Shown in pieces: positions 25,872-34,635 of a stretch of DNA of 64,000 nucleotides; the first letter of the stretch is position 1; each line of letters opens with the position of its first letter. Made by a program: the position numbers and the translations under genes. Source of the stretch: Fodinibacter sp963747405 (lineage in GTDB: Bacteria > Actinomycetota > Actinomycetes > Actinomycetales > Dermatophilaceae); NCBI GenBank assembly GCA_963747405.1, contig CAVVFG010000012.1:182174-246173 (forward strand). The letters run 5' to 3'. Below the pieces are notes generated by a model, which did no database searches, was not told the origin of the DNA, and saw nothing but the letters and a program-made list of their open reading frames with translations.

Positions 25872-26858
25872 GTGACCCGGTTCGGCTTCACCCTGATGAC
25901 CGAGCAGAACGGCCCGCTCGAGCTGGTCGACGCCGCAGTGCGCGCCGAGGACGCGGGCTTCGACCTGCTCGTGTCGAGTGACCACTACTCGCCGTGGCTC
26001 ACCGAGCAGGGGCACGCGCCGTACGCGTGGACCGTGCTCGGCGCGGTGGCGCACGCCACGAGCCGGGTCGACCTGATGACCTACGTGACCTGCCCGACCC
26101 TGCGCTACCACCCGGCGGTCGTGGCCCAGAAGGCCGCCACGCTGCAGATCCTCGCCGAGGGCCGGTTCACCCTGGGGCTCGGCAGCGGCGAGAACCTCAA
26201 CGAGCACGTCGTCGGCACCGGCTGGCCGGCGGTCACGGTGCGCCAGGAGATGCTGACCGAGGCCATCGAGATCATCCGCGAGCTGCACACCGGTGAGCTC
26301 GTCAACTACCGCGGCGAGCACTTCGACGTCGAGTCGGCCCGCATCTGGGACCTGCCGGAGCTGCCGGTGGACATCGGTGTGGCCCTCAGCGGTGACAAGG
26401 GCGTGGAGCAGTTCGCCCCGCTGGCCGACCACCTCATCGCCGTGGAGCCCGACAAGGAACTGGTCGACAGCTGGAACGCCGTGTCCGACAAGCCGATCGG
26501 GTCAGGGGCGCGTGGCGTGGGGCAGATCCCGATCTGCTGGGACCCCTCGGAGGAGGCCGCGGTCGAGCGGGCCCACGAGCAGTTCCGGTGGTTCGCCGGC
26601 GGCTGGAAGGTCAACTCCGACCTGCCGACCCCGATGGGCTTCTCCGGCGCCACCCAGTTCGTGCGCCCCGAGGACGTCGCCGAGCAGATCCCCTGCGGGC
26701 CCGATCTCGACGCCGTCGTCGAGGCGGTGCGCCCCTACTGGGAGGCCGGCTTCACCGACGTGGCGCTCGTGCAGGTGGGGGGCGAGCACCAGCAGGCGTT
26801 CCTCGACAAGGCGGCCGGCCCACTGCTCGAGAAGTTGCGCGCGGCAGCCCCGGGCTGA
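25872..26858 (+). CDS. LLM-class F420-dependent oxidoreductase (glucose-6-phosphate dehydrogenase-like subfamily)
   Basis: The 328-residue product starts at GTG behind AAGGAGAACCCC. Motifs of the F420-dependent TIM-barrel family are FGFTLMTEQNGPLELVDAAV, DLLVSSDHYSPWLTEQGHAP, VTCPTLRYHPAVVAQKAATL and GRFTLGLGSGENLNEHVVG. The SDHYSPW and GSGENLNEHV segments are close to those in Fgd-like proteins that bind F420 and a phosphate group. It probably reduces F420 with a small polar substrate. Whether that is glucose-6-phosphate cannot be told. The divergent F420 reductase would move the electrons on to NADP. Confidence 0.85.
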   Translation: MTRFGFTLMTEQNGPLELVDAAVRAEDAGFDLLVSSDHYSPWLTEQGHAPYAWTVLGAVAHATSRVDLMTYVTCPTLRYHPAVVAQKAATLQILAEGRFTLGLGSGENLNEHVVGTGWPAVTVRQEMLTEAIEIIRELHTGELVNYRGEHFDVESARIWDLPELPVDIGVALSGDKGVEQFAPLADHLIAVEPDKELVDSWNAVSDKPIGSGARGVGQIPICWDPSEEAAVERAHEQFRWFAGGWKVNSDLPTPMGFSGATQFVRPEDVAEQIPCGPDLDAVVEAVRPYWEAGFTDVALVQVGGEHQQAFLDKAAGPLLEKLRAAAPG

Positions 26859-26869
26859 GGGCCCACCCG

Positions 26870-27814
26870 TCAGTGCGTGGCCGGGGTCCCCTCGTGGTCG
26901 CTGCCGCGAACCCGCTTGACGAGCGTGACGACGGCGACGACCACCGCGCCCACGACCAGGCCGATCGCGGCCGAAGCGAGGGTGTTGACGCACCAGCCGA
27001 GCGCGCCCCCGCCGACAGCCTCCTCGGCGTGGTGCACCCAGTCGTAGAGCGTGTGCCAGCCGAGCTCGTCGACGCCCACGAGCAGGATGTGCCCGCCGAC
27101 CCAGAGCATGGCGACGATGCCGATCGTCGACAGCGCCGAGAGCAGCTTCGGCATCCCGGCGACCATGCCGCGCCCGATGGTGCGCACGGTGCCCGACTCG
27201 CGCCCGGCGAGGTGCAGGCCGATGTCGTCCATCTTGACGATGAGGCCCACCACGCCGTAGACGAGCAGAGTGATCAGGACGGCGACGATGACGAGGATGA
27301 CGGCCCGGGACAGGAACGGCTCGTCCTCGACCTCGTTGAGCGCGATGACCATGATCTCGGCGGACAGGATGAAGTCGGTGCGGATCGCACCGGTCGTCAC
27401 GGTCTTCTCGTGGTCGACGTCGCCGACGGCCACCTCCTCGAGGGGCAGCGCGTGGTGGCCGGCGACCTTCTCCCACACCTTCTCGGCGCCCTCGAAGCAC
27501 AGGTAGGTGCCGCCGAGCATGAGGATCGGGGTGAGCAGCCAGGGCACGAACTGGCTGAGCAGCAGCGCGGCCGGGGTGATGACGAGCAGCTTGTTGCGCA
27601 ACGAGCCGATGGCGATGCGCTTGATGATGGGCAGCTCGCGGTCGGGGGTCAGCCCCTGCACGTAGCGCGGCGTGACGGCCGTGTCGTCGACGACCACACC
27701 CGCCGCCTTGGCGCTCGCCCGGCCCGCGGCGGCGGCGACGTCGTCGACGGAGGCCGCGGCCAGCTTGGCCATCGCCGCGATGTCGTCGAGCAGGGCGACC
27801 AGGCCACCAGCCAC
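26870..27814 (-). CDS. DUF808 family membrane protein
   Basis: Read from GTG 27814 (after GGAGGAGAAGG) the product has 314 residues. The family opening GGLVALLDDIAAMAKLAAAS is followed by DDTAVTPRYVQGL, and then by about five to six membrane segments including LLVITPAALLLSQFVPWLLT and YLCFEGAEKVWEK. The C-terminal half repeats a hydrophobic layout and carries WHTLYDWVHHAEE. Related to E. coli YedI. Function unknown. The stop is 12 bp from the convergent LLM gene. Confidence 0.85.
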   Translation of the reverse strand: MAGGLVALLDDIAAMAKLAAASVDDVAAAAGRASAKAAGVVVDDTAVTPRYVQGLTPDRELPIIKRIAIGSLRNKLLVITPAALLLSQFVPWLLTPILMLGGTYLCFEGAEKVWEKVAGHHALPLEEVAVGDVDHEKTVTTGAIRTDFILSAEIMVIALNEVEDEPFLSRAVILVIVAVLITLLVYGVVGLIVKMDDIGLHLAGRESGTVRTIGRGMVAGMPKLLSALSTIGIVAMLWVGGHILLVGVDELGWHTLYDWVHHAEEAVGGGALGWCVNTLASAAIGLVVGAVVVAVVTLVKRVRGSDHEGTPATH

Positions 27815-27900
27815 AGCACCTTCTCCTCCGGGTCGGGATCGCCGGCGCACGTGTCGGTGGCCGGCGTCGGCATACGGTAACGCGCAGCGGCGCTTCCCAG

Positions 27901-28366
27901 TTGCGCGGACGCCCGCCGACCCCGACAGCGGGCGCCGTGCAGCGCCACGAGATCAGCCATCCTCGCCCACACACCACCCGGGCGCTGCTGGGGCGGCGGT
28001 CCGACCTCACGGGTGTGGGGGTCGACCTCCACCTCGACGCCGACCCGGACGAGCTCGCTGCGGCTCTCGACGGCCGCGTGGTGCTCGAGCAGGGTGACGC
28101 CACCACCTGGCGGGGCGGGGCCTTCGACGCGGTGCTGGTGGTCCCCTACCTGGCCGGGCTCGCGCGATGGCTGGTGAGCACGGCTACAGGTGGTGCACGG
28201 GCACGTCAGCACCTTGCAGGAGTGGGACGAGTACGAGTGGTCGTGGACCGGCTCGCTCGCCGACTGGGCCCTCGCCGACGGGCGGGACCCGGCGGAGCGG
28301 GCCGAGGCGCTCGAGGCCGCTCGGGCCCCGGGACAGGAGGGGGCGGGCGCCAGCGGGCTCAGCTGA
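27901..28366 (+). pseudogene. SAM-dependent methyltransferase remnant with two frameshifts
   Basis: Three frames in succession give pieces of one methyltransferase-like protein. The first (about 27901-28165) reads VQRHEISHPRPHTTRALLG, then AALDGRVVLEQGDATTWRGG, then AFDAVLVVPYLAGLARW. A short second piece (from 28167) gives GEHGYR. The third (from 28193) gives VHGHVSTLQEWDEYEWSWTG, then SLADWALADGRD, up to the stop at 28364-28366. The first piece matches the acidic strand and post-motif region of class I methyltransferases, and the last resembles the tail of an actinobacterial methyltransferase group I know. The glycine-rich motif I is missing, so an internal deletion is likely as well. No intact start is obvious. 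Confidence 0.55.
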
Positions 28367-29582
28367 GCTCGGCCCGGCGCCGGGCAAGGAAGGCGCGCTC
28401 GCCCGGGTTGGTCGCCAGCTCCAGGGCCCGGTCGTAGGCCGCCACGGCCTCGAGATGCCGGCCCAGCCGCCGCAGCAGGTCGGCGCGGGTCGCGTGGTAG
28501 GGGTGGTAGGCGTCGAGCGCGAGCGCGTCGACGACCTCGAGCGCGGATGCCGGGCCCGCCACCTGCGCGAGCGCCACGGCGCGGTTGAGGGCGACGACGG
28601 GGGTGGGCGTCGCGGCATACAGCTGGTCGTAGAGCGCGAGCACCTGCGACCAGTCGGTGTCAGCGGCGGTGGCGGCGTCGGTGTGCACCGCGTTGATCGC
28701 AGCGAGCAGCTGGTAGTGCCCGGGCCGGTTGCGGCGCAGGCACTCCCGCACGAGGGCATGGCCCTCGGCGATCATTGTGCGGTCCCACAGCGTGCGGTCC
28801 TGGACGTCGAGCGTGACGAGCGAGCCCCCGGCATCCAGCCGGGCCGCACGCCGCGCGTCGGTGAGCAGCATGAGGGCGAGCAGCCCGGCCACCTCGGGCT
28901 CGTCGGGCATCAGCGCGCGAAGCACCCGGCCGAGCCGGATCGCCTCGGCGCACAGGTCGTCGCGGATGCCGTCGCTGCCGGAGCCGGGCAGGTGGCCCTC
29001 GGTGAAGACGAGGTAGATGACGGCGAGCACACCGCGCAGCCGGGCCGGCAGCTGGTGGTCGCGTGGCACCCGGTAGGGGATGTTGGCCGCCGCGATCTTG
29101 CGCTTGGCGCGGGTGATCCGCTGGGCCATCGTGCGCTCGGGCACGAGGAAGGCCCGGGCCACCTCGGGCACCGTGAGCCCCCCGAGCAGGCGCAGGGTGA
29201 GCGCAACCTGGGCCTCGGGGGCCAGCGCGGGGTGGCAGCAGGTGAACAGCAGGCGCAGCCGCTCGTCGGTCACCGAGGTGACCGGTGCGGCGGGGTCCTC
29301 CGTGGCAGAGAGCATCACGGCCTCCTCGTGCCGGGCCTGGCGGGTCGACTCGCGGCGCAGCCGGTCCAGGGCCTTGTTGCGAGCGACGACGGTGAGCCAG
29401 CCGCCCGGGTTGGGCGGCACGCCATCGGTGGGCCAGCGCCGCACCGCCTCGACGAAGGCCTCCTGCGCCATCTCCTCGGCGAGGTCGAGGCTGCCGAACC
29501 GCCCGGCGAGGGAGGCCACGACCGTGCCGAACTCGGCGCGGTAGACGTCCTCGACCACCGAGGCGGCACCGGCATCCGTCAC
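28359..29582 (-). CDS. ECF sigma factor with C-terminal TPR-like extension (ECF42-type)
   Basis: Taken from GTG 29582 the product has 407 residues. Sigma region 2 spans EFGTVVASLAGRFGSLDLAE and WLTVVARNKALDRLRRES, and region 4 contains LTVPEVARAFLVPERTMAQR. A long C-terminal half follows: VIYLVFTEGHLPGSGSD, LTLDVQDRTLWDRTMIAEGH, and helical TPR-like repeats such as LNRAVALAQVAGPASALEVV. This architecture, next to a DGPF-motif protein, is that of group ECF42, whose extension is known to be important for activity and which lacks a classical anti-sigma factor. The DGPF gene is 7 bp upstream in the same transcript. A second such pair lies at 45.8-47.5 kb. Confidence 0.88.
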   Translation of the reverse strand: MTDAGAASVVEDVYRAEFGTVVASLAGRFGSLDLAEEMAQEAFVEAVRRWPTDGVPPNPGGWLTVVARNKALDRLRRESTRQARHEEAVMLSATEDPAAPVTSVTDERLRLLFTCCHPALAPEAQVALTLRLLGGLTVPEVARAFLVPERTMAQRITRAKRKIAAANIPYRVPRDHQLPARLRGVLAVIYLVFTEGHLPGSGSDGIRDDLCAEAIRLGRVLRALMPDEPEVAGLLALMLLTDARRAARLDAGGSLVTLDVQDRTLWDRTMIAEGHALVRECLRRNRPGHYQLLAAINAVHTDAATAADTDWSQVLALYDQLYAATPTPVVALNRAVALAQVAGPASALEVVDALALDAYHPYHATRADLLRRLGRHLEAVAAYDRALELATNPGERAFLARRRAELS

Positions 29583-29589
29583 GGGTCGC

Positions 29590-29946
29590 TCAGCCCTGGA
29601 AGGGGCGGACCTCGACCCGGCCGCGGCACGCCGTGGAGCCACGGGCGGCCAGGGCCAGCGCCTCGTCGAGGTCGGCGGCCTCGATCACCCAGAAGCCTCC
29701 GATCTGCTCCTTGGCCTCGCTGAACGGCCCGTCGGTGGTGACCGGCTCGTCACCGGTGCCGTCGACGACGGTCGCGGTGCTCGGCGAGTGCAGGCCGCCG
29801 GCGAACACCCAGTGCCCGCTCTCGCGCAGCTCGTCGTTGAACACGCCGGTCGCCGCGTACGCCGCATCGCGCTGCGCCGGGTCGGGGTAGATGTCCTCGG
29901 GGGTGGCGTCGCGGTCGTGCCACACGGACAGCAGGTACTGGGTCAT
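29590..29946 (-). CDS. YciI-related DGPF-domain protein
   Basis: The 118-residue product starts at ATG 29946 after GGAGATCCCG. It begins MTQYLLSVWHD and contains the motif TTDGPFSEAKEQIGGFWVIE, then DLDEALALAARG. The fold is the dimeric alpha/beta-barrel of the YCII/DGPF family. Proteins like this accompany ECF42 sigma factors and are thought to be part of their signalling or target set. It precedes the sigma gene on the same strand. A divergent copy with only moderate similarity is found at 45.8 kb. Confidence 0.88.
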   Translation of the reverse strand: MTQYLLSVWHDRDATPEDIYPDPAQRDAAYAATGVFNDELRESGHWVFAGGLHSPSTATVVDGTGDEPVTTDGPFSEAKEQIGGFWVIEAADLDEALALAARGSTACRGRVEVRPFQG

Positions 29947-30030
29947 CGGGATCTCCTGAATGCAGTGGGTGCGGACTCGACCGTATGCCGTGTCCTCACC
30001 TCCTCCACGAACGAGGACCCCCGGATGCGA

Positions 30031-30062
30031 CACCACCCGGCGAATCTCCTCGCCGGGTGGTG
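30031..30062. terminator. Strong hairpin after the sugar ABC operon
   Basis: CACCACCCGGCGA (30031-30043) and TCGCCGGGTGGTG (30050-30062) are perfectly complementary over 13 bp with a 6-nt loop. It sits 44 bp past the stop of the last permease gene and upstream of the DGPF gene start, so it should end the ABC transcript and insulate the DGPF-sigma pair. It has no T-tract, as is common in actinobacterial terminators. Confidence 0.7.
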
Positions 30063-30105
30063 CCATGCGTCCCGCGGCCCCTCACCTGCCGCGGGGACGC
30101 AGCCC

Positions 30106-31050
30106 TCAGCCCTTCTCGGCGCCGGCGTTGGCGCCCTGGGTGAAGTAGCGCTGGAAGACGATGAACACGATCGCGGTCGGGATCGTCATGAGCAGCGCGG
30201 CCGCCATCGAGATCGGGAACTGGTTCCCGGAGCCGAGCCCACCGGAGGTCAGCTGGCCCACGCCGCGGGTGAGCGTGAACAGGGAGGGCTTGTCGGTGGC
30301 GATGATGAAGTGCGCCAGCTCGTTCCACGAGCCCTGGAAGCTCAGGATCGTCAGCGTGATGACGGCCGGCTTGGCCATCGGCAGCACGACCGACCAGAAG
30401 ATCCGGAAGGTGCCGGCCCCGTCGATGCGGGCGGCCTCCTCGACCGAGGGCGGGATCGACTCGAAGAACTGCTTCATGATGAACACGCCGGCGGCGTCGA
30501 CGAGCAGCGGCACGATGAGCGCCGGGTAGGTGTTGTAGATGCCGAGGTAGTTGAGCACGAGGAACTTCGGGATCAGCAGCACGATGCCGGGCACGGCCAT
30601 CACGGCGAGCACCGCCGTGAACACGGCGTCCCGCCCGCGGTACTTCAGCCGGGCCAGCGAGTAGCCCGCGAGCGAGTCGAGGAAGACGCGCCCCAGGGTG
30701 ACGAACACGGTGACGATCACCGAGTTCAGGAACCACCGGGGGAAGTCGGTCTCGGCGATCCGCTGGAACGCTGCCGTGGTGATCGGGTCGGGGATGATGG
30801 TCAGCGGGTTGGCGACGGCATCGGCGTTGGTCTTGAACGACGTCGAGAGCTGCACGACGAACGGGTAGACGTAGACCAGCGCGAAGACCAGCAGGGCCAC
30901 GTAGACGAGCACCTTCTTGACCGGGCTGCTGCGCGCGACGATCGACCCGCCGTCGCCGCTCGAGGGGCGGGCCGCGAGCTCCTCGTTGGCCACCGCGCCG
31001 CGGGCCCGGCCCTCCTCGCTGACGTTGCTGCCGACGCTGGGCTGCGTCAT
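30106..31050 (-). CDS. Carbohydrate ABC transporter permease (MalG-type)
   Basis: The 314-residue product has a hydrophilic 45-residue leader and six membrane helices. The EAA loop that docks the ATPase is SIPPSVEEAARIDGAGTFRI, followed by VVLPMAKPAVITL. Early residues VYPFVVQLSTSFKTNADAV are typical of MalG-family permeases. The start overlaps the previous gene's stop (ATGA at 31047-31050). The partner is the MalF-type permease upstream and the ligand comes from the lipoprotein at 32.2-33.5 kb. No ATPase gene is present here, so a shared MsiK/UgpC-like ATPase elsewhere probably powers it. Confidence 0.9.
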   Translation of the reverse strand: MTQPSVGSNVSEEGRARGAVANEELAARPSSGDGGSIVARSSPVKKVLVYVALLVFALVYVYPFVVQLSTSFKTNADAVANPLTIIPDPITTAAFQRIAETDFPRWFLNSVIVTVFVTLGRVFLDSLAGYSLARLKYRGRDAVFTAVLAVMAVPGIVLLIPKFLVLNYLGIYNTYPALIVPLLVDAAGVFIMKQFFESIPPSVEEAARIDGAGTFRIFWSVVLPMAKPAVITLTILSFQGSWNELAHFIIATDKPSLFTLTRGVGQLTSGGLGSGNQFPISMAAALLMTIPTAIVFIVFQRYFTQGANAGAEKG

Positions 31051-32201
31051 GCCGCCACCCCCTCCTTCTTGGCCGCGCGGCGCTGCGCCCGCTCCGCCTT
31101 GCGCTGGGCCGCGGCGTCCCTGTCACGCAGGGCGTAGCGCTGGATGCTCGTCAGCACGAAGATGAGCACGAAGAGCAGGAACGCCATCGCCGCGCCCTGT
31201 CCCCACTGGTTCTGGTTGAACGCCGCCGTGTACGACAGGAACGCCGGCGTCAGCGTCGTCTTGGCCGGCCCGCCCTGGGTCATCACGTACATCTGGTCGA
31301 ACACCTGCCAGGTGCCGATGACCCCCAGGGTGATGACGAGCAGGATGGTGGGCCTCAGGTGCGGCAGGGTGACCGCCCGGAAGCGCTGCCACTTGTTGGC
31401 GCCGTCGACCATCGCGGCCTCCTCGACCTCGGTGGGGAGGTCCTGGAGCCCGGCGATGAACATCAGCATGAAGGTGCCGGCGGTGGTCCAGACGACCTGC
31501 AGCATGATCGCGGTCATCGCCACCGACGGCCCGCTGAGCCACTCCCACAGCGACAGGTTCAGCACCTGCGTGTCGGCCAGGGCCGACGGCGGGTCGGCGC
31601 CGCTCCACAGGCCGAGCCAGTCGCCGACCAGGTGGATCAGGCCGCGGGGGTCGGAGAACCACGTGGGGCCGTCGATGCCGAAGATCGAGAGGAACTGGTT
31701 GACCGCGCCGGTGCCGGTGAACAGGAAGAGGAAGACCAGCGAGATGGCCACCGAGGAGACCACCGACGGGAAGTAGAAGGCGGTGCGGAAGAAGGTGCGG
31801 CCCTTGAGGAAGCGCTGGTTGACGATGACGGCGAGGGTGAGCGCCAGGATGGTCTGCAGGGGCACCACGCCGAGGACGTAGTAGAAGGTGTTGCGCAGCG
31901 AGATCATGAAGTCCTGGCGCGACAGCCCGGCCTCGGTGAGCAGGGCGGCATAGTTCGTCGCGCCGACCAGGTTGACGCGGGACGAGAACGGGCTGCCCCG
32001 GCCGTTCCAGTCGCTGAACGAGACCCACAGCGCCATGACGATCGGGATGACGAGGAAGAGCCCCAGCACCGCCAGCGTCGGCGTGACGAACAACCACCCT
32101 GCCACCGACTGCCGCTGGCCCTGGCCCTTGCCCCGGCCGCGCCCCCGCGGCTGTGGAGCCCGCCCGGTGACGGGCTCCACAGCCGAGTCGGTCGTGCTCA
32201 C
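31047..32201 (-). CDS. Carbohydrate ABC transporter permease (MalF-type)
   Basis: The 384-residue product has a basic N-terminus (RGRGRGKGQGQRQ) before the first helix AGWLFVTPTLAVLGLFLVIP. The EAA loop reads DLPTEVEEAAMVDGANKWQR then VTLPHLRP. A large extracytoplasmic insertion lies between helices 3 and 4 (about 160-215, with GIDGPTWFSDPRGLIHLVG), as in MalF-type subunits. The cytoplasmic tail is Arg/Ala-rich. Start and stop overlap both neighbours by 4 bp, which fixes the operon order binding protein, MalF-type, MalG-type. Confidence 0.9.
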   Translation of the reverse strand: MSTTDSAVEPVTGRAPQPRGRGRGKGQGQRQSVAGWLFVTPTLAVLGLFLVIPIVMALWVSFSDWNGRGSPFSSRVNLVGATNYAALLTEAGLSRQDFMISLRNTFYYVLGVVPLQTILALTLAVIVNQRFLKGRTFFRTAFYFPSVVSSVAISLVFLFLFTGTGAVNQFLSIFGIDGPTWFSDPRGLIHLVGDWLGLWSGADPPSALADTQVLNLSLWEWLSGPSVAMTAIMLQVVWTTAGTFMLMFIAGLQDLPTEVEEAAMVDGANKWQRFRAVTLPHLRPTILLVITLGVIGTWQVFDQMYVMTQGGPAKTTLTPAFLSYTAAFNQNQWGQGAAMAFLLFVLIFVLTSIQRYALRDRDAAAQRKAERAQRRAAKKEGVAA

Positions 32202-33454
32202 TTCTGCAGGACCGCGTTGGCGTTGGTGTCGAAGGCCTCGAGCACCTGGGGGATGTTCGAGCGACCGAAGCTCTCGAGCTTGGAGTTGAGGTCGGCGACG
32301 ACCTGCTCCATCCCCGGTGCGTTGATCGGCCCGTGGCCGTACTCACCGCCGGCGATGAAGGGCGCGTCCTCCGGGAACTTCTCCTTGTACTGGTCGGCGG
32401 CCGACTGGCGGCTGGGCATGACGCCGAACGCGTCGGCGAACGCCATCTGCTGGTCGACGGTGGTCAGCGACTTCACGAGGTCGACCGCCTGGGCCTGGGC
32501 CTTGGAGTCGGAGGCGACGCCCCAGCACTGGGTGAACTGCAGGGTGCCCTTGCCCTTGGGGCCGGCGGGCAGCTCGACGGTCGTGTAGTTCAGCTTCGGG
32601 TAGTCGTTCTTCACGGCGCCCTTGATCCAGTTGCCCTCGATGGTCATCGCGGCCTTGCCGGTGCCGAACGCCTCGCCGCCCCACCCGGAGTCGAGCTGGT
32701 TGGACATCTTGAAGTTGCCGTCCTTGACGTTCTTCTGCACCCACTCGAGCGCCTGGGTGACCTCGGGTGTGTTCGCCGCCGCGCCGGAGCCGTCCTCCTT
32801 GAGCCACCAGCCGCCGTTCTGCACGACGAACGCGCCGAGCCGGTCGATGCCCACCCCGATGCCGAGCCCCACCTGGTCCTTGGTGGTGAGCTTCTTCGAC
32901 ACCGCCTCGAGCTCGTCCCAGGTGGTGGGGATGTCGGCGTCGGTCAGGCCCGCCTTCTTCCAGGAGTCGGTGTTGATCTCCAGGGCCAGCGTCGAGAAGT
33001 CCTTCGGCACGCAGTACTGCTTGCCGTCGTACGTGAACGTCTCGCGCAGCGACTCGTAGAAGTCGTCGTTGTCGCTGAGCTGGTCGGCGTAGGGGTACAG
33101 GCTGCCGTTCTTCGCGTAGTCGGCGAACCGCGCGGCATCCATGTAGAACACGTCGGCCGGGCTGCCGCTGGCGAAGCCCTGGGCCAGCTGCTGCTGCATG
33201 TCGCTGGCCACCGTGACCGTGACGGTGTTGCCGGTCTTGGCCGCCCAGGCATCGGCGGCCGCCTTGACCGCGTTCGTCTCGGCGTCACCCGAGCTGGCGA
33301 TGAGCATCTTCAGGTCGACCGGTCCGCTGGCCGAGGCGGGGGCGCTGGAGGTGTTGCTGCTGTCGTCCTCGAACCCCCCACCTCCGCATGCCGATAGGAA
33401 CAGGGCGCCGCCGAGGACGAGGGCAAGGGTCGCGGAGCGACGGGTGCGGTTCAT
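32198..33454 (-). CDS. Sugar ABC transporter substrate-binding lipoprotein
   Basis: Read from ATG 33454 (after AAAGGAGTCCTC) the product has 418 residues. A signal peptide with lipobox LSAC (Cys near residue 23) is followed by a Ser/Ala-rich linker. The mature part fits family 1 extracellular solute-binding proteins: VKAAADAWAAKTGNTVTVTV, GSPADVFYMDAARFADYAKN, CVPKDFSTLALEINTDSWKK. Aromatic residues such as GGWW and GNWIKG probably stack on sugar rings. An upstream in-frame ATG at 33475 is possible but lacks as good a ribosome site. Ligand unknown. A glucoside or oligosaccharide is likely given the divergent glycosidase. Confidence 0.9.
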   Translation of the reverse strand: MNRTRRSATLALVLGGALFLSACGGGGFEDDSSNTSSAPASASGPVDLKMLIASSGDAETNAVKAAADAWAAKTGNTVTVTVASDMQQQLAQGFASGSPADVFYMDAARFADYAKNGSLYPYADQLSDNDDFYESLRETFTYDGKQYCVPKDFSTLALEINTDSWKKAGLTDADIPTTWDELEAVSKKLTTKDQVGLGIGVGIDRLGAFVVQNGGWWLKEDGSGAAANTPEVTQALEWVQKNVKDGNFKMSNQLDSGWGGEAFGTGKAAMTIEGNWIKGAVKNDYPKLNYTTVELPAGPKGKGTLQFTQCWGVASDSKAQAQAVDLVKSLTTVDQQMAFADAFGVMPSRQSAADQYKEKFPEDAPFIAGGEYGHGPINAPGMEQVVADLNSKLESFGRSNIPQVLEAFDTNANAVLQK

Positions 33455-33496
33455 GAGGACTCCTTTGTCGGTCATGGCTGGTGATCGGGATCTGGG

Positions 33497-34537
33497 TCAG
33501 GGGTTCGAGGGGCGGCGGTCGGTGCTGCGGCCAGCGACGAGGTCGGGTTCGAGCAGCACGCCGTGTGCGGGGCGGGCCCGGCCGGCCATCGCGTCGTCGA
33601 GCAGCACGAGCACCTGCTCGGCGATCGCGTCGAGCGGCTGGGCCAGGCTCGTGAGGTGGTGCATCCGGGCGGTCTCCGACCCGTCGAAGCCCACGACCCC
33701 GACGTCGAGCCCGGGCCACAGGCCGGCGGTGAGCAGCTCGTGGTGCACCCCGAGGGCGAGGATGTCGGAGGCGCACACCACCGCGTCGCCGGGCCCGACC
33801 TCGCGCAGCAGCAGCCGGGCGGCCTCGCGGGCGGCGTCGAGGTCCTGCACGGCCGTCGCCTCGGGGCCGGCCCGGCCGGTCCCGGCGCTCGCGCAGGCCT
33901 GAGCCCAGCCCCGCCGGCGGTCGTCACCGACGACCGAGCCGTGCGGCCAGCCGAGGAACGCGATGGTGCGGTAGCCGGCCCGCACGCAGTGGCCGACGGC
34001 GGCCCGGGTTCCCGTGGCGCCGTCGACGTCGACCCACCAGGTGTTCGTGGGGTCGTCCCACACCCGGCCGAACGACGCGAACGGGATGCCGTTGTCCTCC
34101 AGCCAGGGCGGGCGTGGGTCGGCGTGGTGGGTGTCGGCGACGACGAAGGCGTCGACCAGCCGGCGGGCCCACATCTGCCGGTAGCCGTCGAGCATCGGGG
34201 AGTTCTCCGGCGACCCGAACGGCACGACGTGGGTGCCGTGCCGCGCGGCCCGCATCCCGAGCGAGGCGAGGAACGGCGCCATCGTCTCGTTGTGCGAACC
34301 CGGACCCAGCGTGTTGACCTCGACGCCGAGTGCCCCGGCCCGCCGCGAGCGCAGCGACTGCGCGGACGACGACGGCTCGTACCCGAGCTCGTCGATGGCC
34401 GCCATCACCCGCTGGAGGGTGTCGGGGCGGACCCGGGCGGGATGGGTCAGGGCGTTGCTCACGGTCTGTCGCGAGACCGCCGCCTGTCGGGCAACGTCGA
34501 CGATGGTGACGCGTGGTGCCGAACCCTGAGAGCTCAT
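33497..34537 (-). CDS. LacI-family transcriptional regulator
   Basis: Read from ATG 34537 the product has 346 residues. The N-terminal helix-turn-helix and hinge are VTIVDVARQAAVSRQTVSNA, then RVRPDTLQRVMAAIDELGYE and SSSAQSLRSRRAGALGVEV. The effector domain is periplasmic-binding-protein-like (GVVGFDGSETARMHHLTSLA at about 275). It is first in the ABC operon, 42 bp before the binding-protein start, and is divergent from the glycosidase gene. It probably represses both until its sugar ligand binds. A candidate operator is in the intergenic region. Confidence 0.9.
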   Translation of the reverse strand: MSSQGSAPRVTIVDVARQAAVSRQTVSNALTHPARVRPDTLQRVMAAIDELGYEPSSSAQSLRSRRAGALGVEVNTLGPGSHNETMAPFLASLGMRAARHGTHVVPFGSPENSPMLDGYRQMWARRLVDAFVVADTHHADPRPPWLEDNGIPFASFGRVWDDPTNTWWVDVDGATGTRAAVGHCVRAGYRTIAFLGWPHGSVVGDDRRRGWAQACASAGTGRAGPEATAVQDLDAAREAARLLLREVGPGDAVVCASDILALGVHHELLTAGLWPGLDVGVVGFDGSETARMHHLTSLAQPLDAIAEQVLVLLDDAMAGRARPAHGVLLEPDLVAGRSTDRRPSNP

Positions 34538-34584
34538 CGACGTCCTCTCGCTGATGGAACGTTCAGATCGGAGACTGCCCTTGA

Positions 34585-34598
34585 TTTGAACGATCAAA
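34585..34598. promoter_or_regulatory. Candidate LacI-type operator
   Basis: TTTGA-ACGA-TCAAA (34585-34598) is an inverted repeat in the AT-richest part of the 98-bp gap between the LacI gene and the glycosidase gene. A related half-palindrome, GAACGTTC at 34557-34564, lies nearer the lacI start. Sharing TGAACG suggests two sites for one regulator. Confidence 0.5.
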
Positions 34599-34635
34599 CC
34601 GATACGATGACAACTGTGCTCCCCGTCACACCGTC

